NCBI GenBank assembly: GCA_022592435.1
Contig: JABYQS010000019.1
Span: forward strand, 124,001-188,000
Direction of reading: 5' to 3'
DNA from: Cerioporus squamosus
Lineage: Eukaryota; Basidiomycota; Agaricomycetes; Polyporales; Polyporaceae
DNA length: 64,000 nt
Shown here in pieces: positions 36,081 to 48,018 of the stretch. The notes below the pieces were generated by a model that was not told where the DNA came from, did no database searches, and was given only the letters and a program-made list of their open reading frames with translations. Position 1 is the stretch's first letter. Each line of letters opens with the position of its first letter. A program made the position numbers and the translations under genes.

Positions 36081-37819
36081 TCAAGGCAGCGCCGTGCCTG
36101 CGTTGATTGCGTTGGCGACCTGGCTGGTATTTGGCCGATTGAAGGCGTATCTGAGAAGCGCGGTCAACGGTGGGAGTTACACTGGAGACTGGAATGAGCC
36201 ACTACCTCTCGTAGCTGTCAAGATATAGTTGCTCCGTGCTGCACGTCCGCTTGAAGGCTGGATGATTGATCAGTTTGTCGACGTATGCACGAAACCGTTC
36301 GCCTTCGGGCAAGGCGAATCCACGGTAGTGCTTCAACACGTTCGTAGCCCGGAATATCCCTGGTGTGGACGACGTCAGCATTCGTCAGAATAGCGACAAG
36401 TATTGGTCAGGGGGTGGCCATCTTGTGCTGGTCCTGCACTGGGTTGCGGTCGGTAGCTGTTATGAGGGTCTCTATGATCCCCCGTTCAAGTCTTTCTAGA
36501 AGTGGACTCCAAGCAAACGGGGAGGCTCGGTGGCATGGATGGTGATATCATCATCCACGAGCCAGTGGTCAACCGGCAGTCAAGGACCAGCTCGATCGGT
36601 AGACGAGATGCAAGAACAGATAGACTCACATGGGCCCGCCATGACATCCGCATAGCTGAGGGATCCGGTTTCGTGCCAGAGCCCGTACGACGTGCACCCT
36701 TCGCGCTCAGCTCGCTCGAACAGCTTCACAAGCGCATCGATTGCGTCCACAAATCCCTTCGCACCCTCGATTTGCTTCTCTATATTTCAGTTCTATCGTC
36801 AGCGTTCCGCGGCGTGTCAGCTGGTAGAATATATAGCGAACGATGGAACAGAGTATCGGGGACGATTTGGGGCGCGGGGAGCGAGAAGCAACTGGGAGTG
36901 GGGGATGGAAGGGCTCACCTTCGTCCTGCGCCTGCAGGTATCGATAGAATGCGGGAACGAGTGATCGGTTCACGGTGTCGGCTTGAAGGCGGATGAGTGC
37001 GCGTGCGTCTAGATACGTGGGCGGTTTGTTCGCGTTCGGGACAGGAGAGTGAGCAAGGTCCGGGGAGAGAAGAGTTGCGTAGGACATCGCATGACGCGTG
37101 AAAGGTGGGTGTATGCGGCGAAATTAGCGTCGACCCATCGTCGGAGTCAGCATGTATGCACTAAGCCGAACGACGAAGCACCCACAAGGATCGGATAACG
37201 GAGGGAAGAGGCTCTCCGTGGTGTGCGAGGAGCGCTTCGTGTTGCTTGCCGCCAAGCTAGTGACATTACCGGATGGTATGGTCAATATCCCCATCCACGA
37301 GCAGTCATGAGACGGAATAGGTTCGTATAGGAGATGCTCACTCCAGAAGGAAGTCCATTATCACGGTGCTTTCGTTCAGCGCCCTGGGCGGATTGAAGCT
37401 GTCAAGCCTGAGGGCAGGAACCAGACCCTTCGGTGAGAGCTCTAGGAGCTCCGCGGGCTTCTTGTACGGGTCCACTTCGTCTACGTTTGACGTGAGCAAC
37501 ACAGCGTGAATCCTCGTATGGATGGTCCAACATGCGGACGCCAAAACGCTGGCTTGTTGCAGTGAAGGCTGTCTTACTCACAATACTGCGATAGATACGC
37601 TATTCAGCACCGGTATCCTTCCAACGCTGATAAGACCTCACGCACTTTGTAATCGAACCCAAGGTGCTCGAGCGTCACCCAGACCCTCTGCACGAATGGA
37701 CAGAAACAACTCCCGAAGAGCGTGATGTTCTCCGGGTTAGAGTGGGCAGCGGCGGTTTTCTGAGCCTCTCCGGTGCATTGGAGATGGTAGGCCTTCCCGG
37801 AGTCTTTCTTGCTGGCCAT
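36081..37819 (-). CDS. Omega-type glutathione S-transferase
   Basis: There are eight exons: 37819-37646, 37585-37582, 37480-37342, 37256-37186, 37008-36919, 36779-36630, 36359-36206 and 36150-36081. They give 283 residues. The thioredoxin-fold N-domain has FGSCFCPFVQRVWV; Cys40 of CPFVQR is the omega-class catalytic cysteine. It is followed by YYEVDPYKKPAELLELSPKG, LVPALRL and NESTVIMDFL. The helical C-domain has ARALIRLQADTVNRSLVPAF, YRYLQAQ and AGPWIFRATNVLKHYRGF, and ends in NRPNTSQVANAINAG. Omega GSTs act as glutathione-dependent thiol reductases and lyases in detoxification. The second exon is only 4 nt (TATT), needed to complete the Tyr-Tyr before EVDPY. The start ATG at 37819 is chosen because upstream frame sequence looks like leader. 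The model is well supported because every phase and most family motifs agree. Confidence 0.92.
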
Positions 37820-40734
37820 CCTGACGGTGTACAATCGTTTGATGATGGTGGTAGAAGAATAGGATGCTCTCGAGTATAACTGCACCAGCGTCGATCGAAG
37901 CTGGCATGGGTCACGATGACATCAGAGTTCGAGCTCCGCCACGTGCATGGTCCACGCTTACCTTCTTCCCCTGCCACCTCCTCGCACAGTGCCATCAACA
38001 TACAGGCCATTCGTGCAAGCACAATATGTAGCCAGGAATCCCAACTCCAAGAATTCAGAGCTAAGCATTGAGGTAAGCACTTACCATTGACAGTTCGCGA
38101 AGCAACAGACTCAGATTATCTCGGAGGCCTGCTGAGACGAAAACTCTTGTTTGTCGCAAACCGGGTGGCCAAGAAGACAGGAGACAAACGGCCAGAGCTT
38201 GTCCATTGCGCACTGTACGGTTCGTGCAGGATCATGTTCAAGTCGCGGAGGCCTGGCTTGTCGTCGAACTCGACAAGCTCGGGAACGGCGCTTATGAGTT
38301 GATCGACGAGACTTCGGGCCGTAGTCCGGACACGGGCCGGTACGGAACGAGGAGTTCGAGTATAGTACAGCGCTTGTGCTCTAGAGTCCTTGAACTTGAA
38401 CCAGGTTCGAATTCAATCAAGTACCTCTCGCAGCCCTTAATGCTTACGACGGATGTCTTCCCTGATTCAGGATGATGATAGCAGCAAGGCAACGACTCAA
38501 GCAAAACCGGCCAGCTGTAGCTTTGGGGCTGAGTTCTACAGGCCGCTCCCCCTGGCTACGTCATGCTGAAGTCTGCGAAGGACCATGAGAGCACCCGTAC
38601 GGTGATTGTGTGGCTGTCTGCCGCCTCCGAAGGTTACATCAAGAGGACGAAGCAAGCAACTTGGTGAGCACACGACGCCTTCTCCCTTACACGCGCCAAC
38701 TCTATTGCACTCAGTTGCCTGACTAAACATAGCGTCCAATTTGCGATTCGGTACTCTCAAACTCAATGTGCGTCCCTCGCCCGGCCATTCCATTGTCGAC
38801 AGGGCGAAGATCCCGTCTACCAGTTAGGCACGACCGCGACCCCACGACCCCACAAAAGCTTCGTGGCGTCCTCCCCCGCAGACGCTATCGCAGAAGCAGC
38901 TATGTAAGCACAGGCACGGTTCTGGCCCATTCCCAGTAGAAGACTCACGAACTCGCGAAGTACCTGACTGTATATCCCGGACGCCGCACACTAGCACAGA
39001 AGCGCGACGACGTCGTCGAAGTTCAATAGCACGCCCGAGAGTTGCCAACGCCGACTTACTGGCAGGACGTGTACGGATACGTGCGCCGTCTCCTGGTCCC
39101 TGGTACGTGGTCACCTGTCATATCCGCGTCCTTAGGTGGCCTATCCTGTGTACGCTGATCGTCGCGGGACGCTAGACAATGTAGTGCGCACCCTCGATCA
39201 CTCGACTGCTGCACACATACATCACTTATCTCGATCAGCGAGCAGCAGGCCGCGACCGTACACATCCCTTGGGCCTCATTGACCATCCACAGTTCATGTC
39301 TGGCATCACCAAACGAGGTCCCTAGCTCGCCGCTTGCATCCCGGGGCTATCTGGTGGCCATCTCCACTTACGAGGTCTAGACCTCCTTGGTTGCAGACCG
39401 CCCTGTTCAAGCCTTCCGTTGGAACGTCGGCACGGGATACGAACGCGGGATGACCTCAAGATGACATAGTATTGCGGCGTAACCTTCGGTTGGATGTACT
39501 GAGGCTTGAGCTACCAGCACAAGACATTGAAGATGCGGCCCCGCCTCCTCCTCGCCGTCCTCGTCCTCAAGCCATGTCTCAACTTTTAACGCATGCTCAG
39601 TGCTAGTGCTAGCGTAGACGAGCGTGCTCACACTGGCAGCCGCCCGCGATGTAATGCGGGAAGCGTGACTGGACGCAGGCCTCGGTGAACGCCACAATTC
39701 ACCGCGCAATCGTAACTGGTACCGCTCATCGGCCGTCTCCCTATGACATCGAAAGCTTGCAAGAGCCCATGACTCGCAGGCTCACAGTCAGCGGACTATC
39801 GGAGTTCCCCAGTGCTACGACCTGCTGCATTGGGCCCAACGGTGATCAGAACGGGATCCCAGGCCTGCATCACGCGAGCAGAGAAGTCGAGAAGCTTAAC
39901 CTACTTAATCGCAAACATCCGCATACTTACGCTCGTTTTGTTGACATCTCGTCATCGTCGCAAAGGTCGCAATATATATTGGTGCTCACAGCTGGGGCAG
40001 GCCGGAGTACGGTTGAAACGTTGAAGTCGAGTGTGCTGCGTGCCGCTGTAGAAGGCGGTATTCGAGGAGGGGACTGCTCGGGCGCGACTCGGAGTCCACT
40101 CGCGAACGGCGGCAGCTGCTATACAACCTTCCTTTCCGGGCGTGCGCGTCACGCTGCTTCCGAGTAGAACGAGAGTCATCCCGGGCGGCGCGGTACCTGT
40201 CAGCGACATCGATGTCCGATGTCGATGAGATGGATGAGCAGTATCTATTGCTATCGATTGCAAAGTTGCGCCGAGAAAATGCGTTTGCAATGGCAAGAAA
40301 TCTGAATAGATATGGAGTCCGTCCGAACCGAGCCCGCCATCTGGAATCGTACATTGAGTTCACCCCGCCTACTATCCACCCACCGACGAAGAGGATCGCA
40401 AAGACAGGAAGCGTCATGTGTGATGTGTGTGCGAACAGGATGAGAGGAGGAGTGCGTTGAACGCGGCAAAGTACACGATGCGTGACAGACAAGAAGCATA
40501 CAGACACAGTGACATGAGAAGAACGCGTGCTATAGAACAGTGGTAGTGGTAATCTCACAACGGGCGGCCCTCGCCCAGCCCAAACGTATGTACATACAAC
40601 CGCAACGAACCGGAACCCGACGTCGGAGGAGGATGAGTGGGATGGGGACCCAGAACAACCTAGGCGGCGCGACCTCCCCTGGACAGAGCCAGGGCGAGGG
40701 TCATGGCGTGCCAAAGGACGAGCGAGCGCGCAGA
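37820..40734. other. Region upstream of the GST gene with unassigned coding-like fragments
   Basis: I could not assemble a gene, but several plus-strand pieces look like exons. AEAWLVVELDKLGNGAYELI is near 38245-38310. PPGYVMLKSAKDHESTRTVI is near 38553-38612, runs between a good acceptor (TTCTACAG) and a good donor (GTGAGC), and is followed by a small exon-like NLRFGTLKLN near 38730-38765. A frame reading EDPVYQLGTTATPRPHKSF begins near 38806. The frames do not join without a break. This may be a divergent gene, a pseudogene, or chance. From 39.2 to 40.7 kb nothing is supported; 40.2-40.7 kb should be the FKBP12 3' flank. Confidence 0.35.
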
Positions 40735-41452
40735 TCAGTTGATCTTGAGGAGCTCGACCTCGAACTTGAGCGTAGAATTAGGCGGGATCACCGGAGGGAA
40801 GCCCCGTGCGCCGTAAGCCTGAACGAAGCGGGGTCAGAAGTCCGCCGATAGAAGGGATATACGACATGAATGAAGTCATGAAAGAAGAGAAGCGCATTTC
40901 AGGGAAGTAGAACCGAGAAGACGCGAAGGCGGGGAGCAGGAAGCAGGAGACTCACATAGTCCGGTGTCGCCGTGAGGATAGCCTTCTCACCGAGGGACAG
41001 TTGTGGTACACCTGATGCAGCGATGTGGACGCGATTAGGGACGATGCGCACACATCACGAGCGAAGGCGGAGCACGCACCCTCGTCCCAGCCCTTGATCA
41101 CCTTGCCCACACCAATCTCAGTCTCGAATGGCTGTCCACTGGGAACGCAGAGGTGAGCCATACTCCGTACGAGCACACGAGGAAGCGATCACGCACCGAT
41201 CCCTGCTGGAGTCGAATTTCTTGCCGTCAAGGAGCGTGCCGACATAATGAATGGTGACCTTGTCTGGGAGATGAGAGAGATGCGTGCGCATGAGGACCGG
41301 GACATGAGGAATCGATGGGGCGAGGACGTACCGCCCCTGCGGGGGAAGTTCTTGCCGTCCCCGGGAGAAATGACCTCGACAGTGACACCCTGGAGAGCAC
41401 GAGACAGGTTCAGCAGAGGACGGGGGCCACGCTGCGGACGAGGACTGACCAT
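40735..41452 (-). CDS. FPR1: FKBP12 peptidyl-prolyl cis-trans isomerase
   Basis: There are six exons: 41452-41450, 41389-41332, 41263-41197, 41138-41080, 41011-40956 and 40818-40735. They give 108 residues, the usual FKBP12 length. The protein reads [70 protein letters not shown] and [13 protein letters not shown], and ends FEVELLKIN. The ligand-pocket residues are all present: Tyr and Phe of the HY...KFD segment, the Trp of KGWDEG, the Tyr of PDYAYG and the late Phe. FKBP12 catalyses proline isomerisation in the cytosol and is the receptor for FK506 and rapamycin. The first exon is nothing but the ATG, so the donor GTCAGT directly follows the start codon. No other reading is plausible. Confidence 0.97.
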
Positions 41453-44400
41453 GGCCGTGACTGGTGGACGATGATTATGGAGATAATCAAGGAGGCGTAG
41501 AGAGCTCGTCCTGGCGGTGTGGCTACGCACTTATACTAGTACGGGGAGAGAGGACGGATCTTGATCCGATCTAGCGTCATCCGGCATCCTCCTTCGATCT
41601 CTCGACGGAAGAGCGTCGCTGTCTAGAACGCGCTTTATCGATGTCGATAGCTCTCCGCTGCATACCCCACACTCTCTCCCAGCCCCTGTCACAGGACGTC
41701 TGCGCACAACCAACTCACCGACCTCCTCCCGCTCCCGGCGCACATGCACGTCTCGCGACCTTCTCGTCCAACACATACATCCGGTCCATTCCAGCATCTC
41801 TGTGCGATAGCACTCGATGGGTCTCCCGCTCCGACTGCTGCCGCGAGGATTCGAGGGTGCAAATCGGCTTTGGCTAGATTGCCATCCGATAGTGCATCTG
41901 CGAACCTTCAACCGACCTCACTCAGACTGTCACTGTCCATCTCGAGTGGCCGCGATAGAACGAGCGGGTCCCTATTGGGCGCCGCTGCCCCGTCCGCCGG
42001 TGCACGAACGACCAACAGAAGCCGCGTCTCGACTCCAGTCACAGTGCACGATCGCCCTCCGGGTTCCATGTTCAGACTAACAGAACTCCCGCGTCCGACA
42101 CGCACGGGGTGACATGGGGGCGAACACACGCGCCGCCACAATCGCCTCGGCCTGCGTCCATCCCGCCATCCTCACCATCGCACACATCGACAACGCGTAA
42201 GTGAACGAGAGCGCGCGCGCTGCCGCGAAGCATCGTATGACAGGATTCCGTCGGATCGCGCCACCATCCCGCGCGCAGATGGGCAGATGGCAGTGGCAAT
42301 CGCAGTCCGTAAGATTGGCCCGGGCTCGCGGTCTTGTGACTGCTCCGGACGCGCAGACGAACGGTGATAAACCCATTAGTAGCACGGTGTTGGTCCGCAC
42401 TGTGTGCGGCCTTCTGCTGGCGAATTCCAAGGGTCTCCTTGTAAGGAGGCCCCACGGCCACTGCTCACGGGTCGGAGGGGCAGAACTCTATCTCATATCG
42501 ATGGATAGCCTGTGGATTCGAGAAGCGGGAGTGCGGATAACGGGAGGTCAATGTCGATACCCTCGAGCCGTCTGGCGTTGGCGTGCGAGGAAGCAGCGTC
42601 CGGGAAGGAAGTTGCGTTCGTATCACCAACGTGTAAATACTAATTATCGTCTTGGGCAAGTGCTCGCCAACCGATCGGAGCCAGCTGGGGGGCGACGCGG
42701 ACTCGGGCCTAGATGATACGACCGCGGACCGTGAATTGTGCGTACCTTGCGTGAGCTTTCCTGCGAGCACTGCGAGAACTGAGAACAGTGCTACATTGAG
42801 CCAGAGGTCGTCCTGCACCGGGGCAGCTCCTTCGGCGAGACGAGAACACGTGGGGAAGCACAGAGCACCTCCGCATACGTCTTCACAATTGCGAAACCAC
42901 GCTAGCGCACCCGCGATGTGTAGCGACCGGCGGTTTCATCGTTTGCCCGCACTGGCAGAGGCATGCGACCCTGCGTCCAGAACATCATCCGAAACTAGGG
43001 TCGGTGCGTCCGCGGTCCAGACCGAGCACTAGTAGCGTGCTCACGGGCCTGCGGGCACGAATGGCACGATTGGGGGCGCGATCCGGGGGGTAGGCGAGCT
43101 CAGGACACCACCGCCGTGCATCCGTGAGTCCGTGCGTTCCGTCCGTGCATCTGATACAATCTCTATGAGATGATGATCGGTGATTGCAAGTCCTAACAAG
43201 CACCTTCTCTGGCTGCGAACCGAGCTGACGTCCTTCTGACCTCATGTACCACGCCCTGGGGCCGGATTTGCTGGAAGAGGTGCGTCTGCAGCCAGTTTGG
43301 GATTGGGCAGAGGCCGTGGGGGCTCGTGGGGAACCCCCCTTCGTCAGGAGAGTTGGGATCGTCGCTGAAGGCAAATGGCAATCGACGCGTGGGGAAGAGA
43401 GCGGCCTGGGTCATCCACGGCTATCTTCTTACCTTCGCCTTCATCGATGGCGAGTGGGCGTTCCGGAGGTGCCTTCTCCGAGCGACATCATGTACGGGTT
43501 GAAACGGGGATCCCGAGAGAGGCTCGGTTTGCGGGCGTGGTTAGAGCCGGTTGTTGTGCTGGGTGCGAGCAGAAGACGGCAGAGTTGCCGGGCAGGACCA
43601 GCTGTAATAGGGCATTGTCGGCGTTGAGTATGGGGCATACGTAAAGCGGGATGGGAAAAGACGACGGCATACCGTATGTGACCTGCTTGCCGTGGTCGAG
43701 CGATGGATGCATGACCGGGAGGCCACAGCGTGTCATACCCGCGTTCGGAGCGCGTACGATGTGAGCCGGGTGATCGCACGCCGCAAGTGGGCCTGATAAC
43801 AAGAAGCTACTGGAGGAGCGCTCACGGCCTCGTTGGTGGGCTGAACATCGAACAGGGTCGTCCAATGAGCAGTGGTTCAGCGTACTTGATGGGAAGAATG
43901 TGGCGAGGGGAGTAGTAGGAAGCCCAAAGAAGTCCCGGTAACGGAGCGCCAAGAGAGCAGTTCCACAAAGTATCCGGAGAAGGAGTCTGCCGCGTCAACC
44001 CCGCTTGGTCTCGGTAAGAAGCCAGACGGACAAGGACGGTCGGACCGTCGAGCGACAGGGTGTCGAAAGAAGTCGCCGCACCTGTCGAACATGCGTATCG
44101 ACGACTCGCAACACCTTGACTGCGTGTCCCCGATGATAGGCTCGCGATATAGATTTGCATCTGTCCGGAGAGAACGCCGCGCTGTGTGCTTGTGTGGTCC
44201 CTGGGAAAGCAGAAAGCCAGTCCCGAGCGGATGGTGACTCGAGGCAGACTAGAAGTGGCACGGGTGTGATAGCCTTCTAGGTAGGGAATGTTGATACCCA
44301 ATGTTGAGCGTGGAGTTCGCCTCGGCATTGCCGGGGCAGATGTTGTCCAGGGGCCTTCGGACCGTAGAAGCCTGCAGGGGGTTTCGCGAGCATGCACTTT

Positions 44401-45476
44401 GCGACGTGGCACGAGGTAGACAGGTCTAGATCACGAAAGTGGGATTACCAATCGAAGGGACAACTTGCGACTGACTGGCTATGCGGAACGATCACCGACC
44501 AATGACTTGGAGGAGCGCATACACGGGGTGCTTGCATTCGTTCCAGGGAGTAGCGGCGGCGGTGGCGCATCACGCGCTTTGTAAACTCTATGGAAACCCT
44601 GGGTTACGGTAGACGGTCAGTGATTCGTTTGGCATACTGATGAGTGAAAGGCAGAGTCTGAACCGGCTGCACAAAGTGACTCTAGGCGCGATGCGGAGTT
44701 GCGTCGACGAACCACTGTGATACGTCGCCATTCGTCAACTGACATCAGTCGTGGAATATATATGTTAGGGCGTGCCATACCCAACCAAGATGCCTCGACC
44801 AGTCGGATATATCGTGTACAATTGGGCTTTCCTACTACGTGTGCACGTAGCGACTGCATCCGAGCTCACGGAGCTAGCCATGAGGTACACGTGGCAGGCC
44901 TCGAGTGAGAACCTAGGAATGGATATCGATGTTGAAATGTACACGGCGTATTGCCGCTACATGTTCATCGAGCATGCATACTCACAGTCATAACACTCCA
45001 AGAACATGGGGGTTACAGGTAGGTCGCGCAGCTGAAGAGCGCATGCATCGTTTGCCCCGCCGGACGCGCACTGCGCGCAACCGGATAGGTCCTACATACC
45101 AGTCGCTGTGTCATCCGAGTGCGCAAAGGCGCGAGAGCGATACGTTTTGACTCACCATGTCCTTGGCACGAACGCGCAGTCAATGTTCATGGCACCACAG
45201 CAGTTTTATGAGCCCCAATCCGGCAATGTTCGGACATACCGCAGGCGAAGAAGAGACGGTCCACAGCCCACCAGAGAGAAAAATTATGCGCAGCACGAAG
45301 ACGACGAGGGAGAGCGATGCAGCTGTGCGACGCGCAGTGGGCAGAGACAAGCAGAGACAAGACGCGCGGAAGATCACCGCCAGGGCGGTCGTGTATATAT
45401 CCGGCAACGACGTCAGCGGCCGCGGCGAAGCCTGCGCATATACCCATCTCTCCCATCAACCACATCCTCCGCCGCC
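41453..45476. other. Region between FKBP12 and fimbrin, coding-like fragments not resolved
   Basis: The two flanking genes diverge. Several pieces look like exons but I could not join them into one gene. On the plus strand, MGANTRAATIASACVHPAIL starts at 42114, ends at a good donor (GTAAGT) at about 42198 and can continue as IPSDRATIPRADGQMAVAIA. On the minus strand, a membrane-span-like DDLWLNVALFSVLAVLAGKL near 42815-42740 ends at a GTACGC donor. Another minus-strand piece, DDPNSPDEGGFPTSPHGLCP, is near 43355-43295, and 43.8-44.4 kb has long minus-strand frames. A real gene with diverged sequence or a decayed one is likely in 42.1-44.4 kb. The last 100 bp hold the fimbrin promoter. Confidence 0.35.
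45391..45401 (+). promoter_or_regulatory. SAC6: TATA box of the fimbrin gene
   Basis: GTGTATATATC lies about 80 bp upstream of the fimbrin ATG at 45477, in the correct orientation and spacing for a fungal core promoter. Confidence 0.55.
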
Positions 45477-48018
45477 ATGGACGCATTCAGGCTACGCAAG
45501 AAGTACCCAGAGGTCTCGCAAGATGAGATGCACGACCTCATCACCCGCTTCAAGTACGTGCGCCCAGCTTACTGAGGACGATGACGCCGGAATTCATCGC
45601 TTCCGCGCAGTAATATATCGACCGACACTCCTGGGCGTGTCGATAAGCAGCGCGTTCTGCAGTCTTTGCAGGCTTCGGGAGAGTCGTACGATCGGGCGCG
45701 AGAGGTGCTGAAGCATGTCAGCGTGGACTCGAGTGGCAAGGTCGAGCTCGACGACTGGGTCGAGGTGCGTACATCGACACGGATCCTTGCGGACCTGAGG
45801 TTTGACCGGCTCTGCTCGCATATAGCTCAACGTCAAGCTCCGGAGTCAAGGTCAATCGAAGGAGGCGCTTTTGCCTTCGAGGGCCGGAAAGGTCACGGTG
45901 CATGGCTCTAACGCGAATGTTAGCCATACGATTAACGAGGAGGAACGCGCAGAGTTCACCAATCACATCAACGCGGTGAGTACATCGCAATTGGTTATGT
46001 TGGCTCGCCGGAAGACACGACACAAGAGCAATGCATATGTATGGAGAGACGTAAAAGTCGTCAGGAGCGAGGAGGGGTACGACGTTAGCAGAGGGATAGT
46101 TCTGCAGATGCTCATCTTTGAATCGGTTTGGGTGCGATCTTGAGCTGACTTGTGCTGCCTTAGGTGCTTGAAGGCGACCCGGACGTTGGCCATCGTCTCC
46201 CTATTCCTACCAATACCATGCAATTGTTCGACGAGTGCCGAGACGGTCTCATCCTTTGCAAGCTGATCAACGACTCCGTGCCCGAGACCATCGATGCCCG
46301 TGTCCTGAACAAGCCCACCTCGAAGAAGCCTCTTAACGCGTTCCAAATGACCGAGAACAACAATATTGTCATCACTTCCGCGAAGGCCATTGGGTGCTCT
46401 GTCGTTAACATCGGTCCCACAGATATCGCTGAGGGCAGGGAGCACCTCATCCTTGGTCTCATCTGGCAGATCATCCGCCGGGGTCTGTTGGCGCAAGTCG
46501 ACATCAAGCTTCACCCTGAGTTGTACCGGTTGTGCGAGGAGGGCGAGACGATCGAGGACCTCTTGAGGTTGACCCCTGACCAGATCCTGCTGAGATGGTT
46601 CAACTACCACCTCAAGCAGGCAGGTTGGAAGCGACGGTGAGTTCATTATTACTGTGTCTGGTCCTTCGTCGGATGCTGACCGTGCGATTTAAGGGTTAAC
46701 AACTTCAGCCGCGACGTTTCGGATGGCGAGAACTACACTGTTCTCCTGAACCAGCTCGTTCCTGAGAAGTGCTCATTGGCTCCTCTCCAAACGCGTGACG
46801 TACGCCAACGCGCAGAACAAGTACGTACTATACGTATTTCAACCTAACAGGGCACACGGCTCATAATTCTCCAGGTACTCCAAAATGCGGACGCGATAGG
46901 TTGCCGCAAGTACCTCTCGCCGGCATCGCTCGTCTCTGGTAACCCTCGCCTTAACCTTGCCTTCGTCGCCAACTTGTTCAACAACTACCCGGTCTCGCAC
47001 CTCTCGACGAGCAGGAGGCAAAGGACTACGGCGTTGTCGAGGACTTCGACGCTGAAGGCGAGCGCGAGGCGCGTGTCTTCACCCTTTGGCTCAACTCGCT
47101 CGGCGTCGAGCCTGCGGTCTTCAACTTGTTCGAGAACCTGCGCGACGGTGTCGTCATCCTTCAGGCCTTTGACCGCATCATGCCCGGCTCAGTCGTCTGG
47201 CGGCGCGTCAGCAAGCCCAAGGCGGGTCCAGAGCAGGAGACGTACACGAACGCCGATGGGGAGGAGGAGGACATTGGTGTTACACCGAACCAGTCGAAGC
47301 TGTCGCGCTTCAAGCAGGTCGAGAACTGCAACTACGTCGTTGACCTGGGGAAGCAGAGCGGCATGCACCTCGTCGGTATCCAGGGCTCCGACATCGTCGA
47401 TGGAAACAAGACTCTAGTGCTCGGCCTCGTTTGGCAGCTCATGCGGTGAGTCCCTAAACTTCGGACGGCCCCTCAATATCGTGCTCACATGGCATTAGCA
47501 AAAACATCACGCAGACGCTCAGTTCGCTGTCGAAGACCGGCCAAGGACGTCCGATCAGCGATACGGAGATCCTGAAGTGGGCAAACACCACCGCTCAGAA
47601 GGCGAAGCCCGGCGTGCGGCCTATCCGCTCGTTCAAGGACCCGTCGCTCACGACTGGTATCTTCCTCCTGGACTTGCTCGAGGCGCTCCGCCCTGGTATC
47701 GTCGACCCGACACTCGTCATCAACGTCAGCGAATCCGGCGATTACGAGGATCGTAGGCAGAATGGTGAGTGCAGGATGCGACATTGACTTGGATGTGTGC
47801 GCTGATCATATCGCTCGCACTCCCAGCCAAGCTCGCCATCTCCATTGCAAGAAAGATGAACGCGCTCATATTCTTGGTGCCCGAGGACATCGTCGACGTC
47901 CGGCCCCGTTTGGTGAGTCTCATCTTCACCTGCTTTTGGCCTACGAAGGTGATGCTCATGTGTTATGCAGATCATGACCTTCGTCGGCAGTCTGATGGCT
48001 ATTGAGAAGCAACAGTGA
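45477..48018 (+). CDS. SAC6: Fimbrin (plastin) actin-bundling protein, with a one-base frame break
   Basis: There are nine exons: 45477-45553, 45611-45764, 45826-45975, 46164-46636, 46694-46820, 46875-47445, 47499-47764, 47827-47912 and 47971-48018. They give about 650 residues if the frame break is bridged. Fimbrin crosslinks actin filaments in cortical patches and cables. The EF-hand-like N-terminus reads [20 protein letters not shown] and then [20 protein letters not shown]. Calponin-homology repeats follow, with [62 protein letters not shown] and [17 protein letters not shown]. The end is LISARKM-like ([20 protein letters not shown]) followed by [14 protein letters not shown]. At about 46991 the frame shifts between NNYP and [10 protein letters not shown]. 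The sequence has CCCGG where CCCGGG would keep the frame, and no intron fits. The break is probably a sequence error, but it could be a real mutation. Confidence 0.95.

Noticed and set aside
36930..37080. The frame SYATLLSPDLAHSP... as a GST exon.
   Set aside because: It has no acceptor. The exon 37256-37186 joined to 37008 gives the family-typical LFPPLSDPYARALIRLQ with matching phases.
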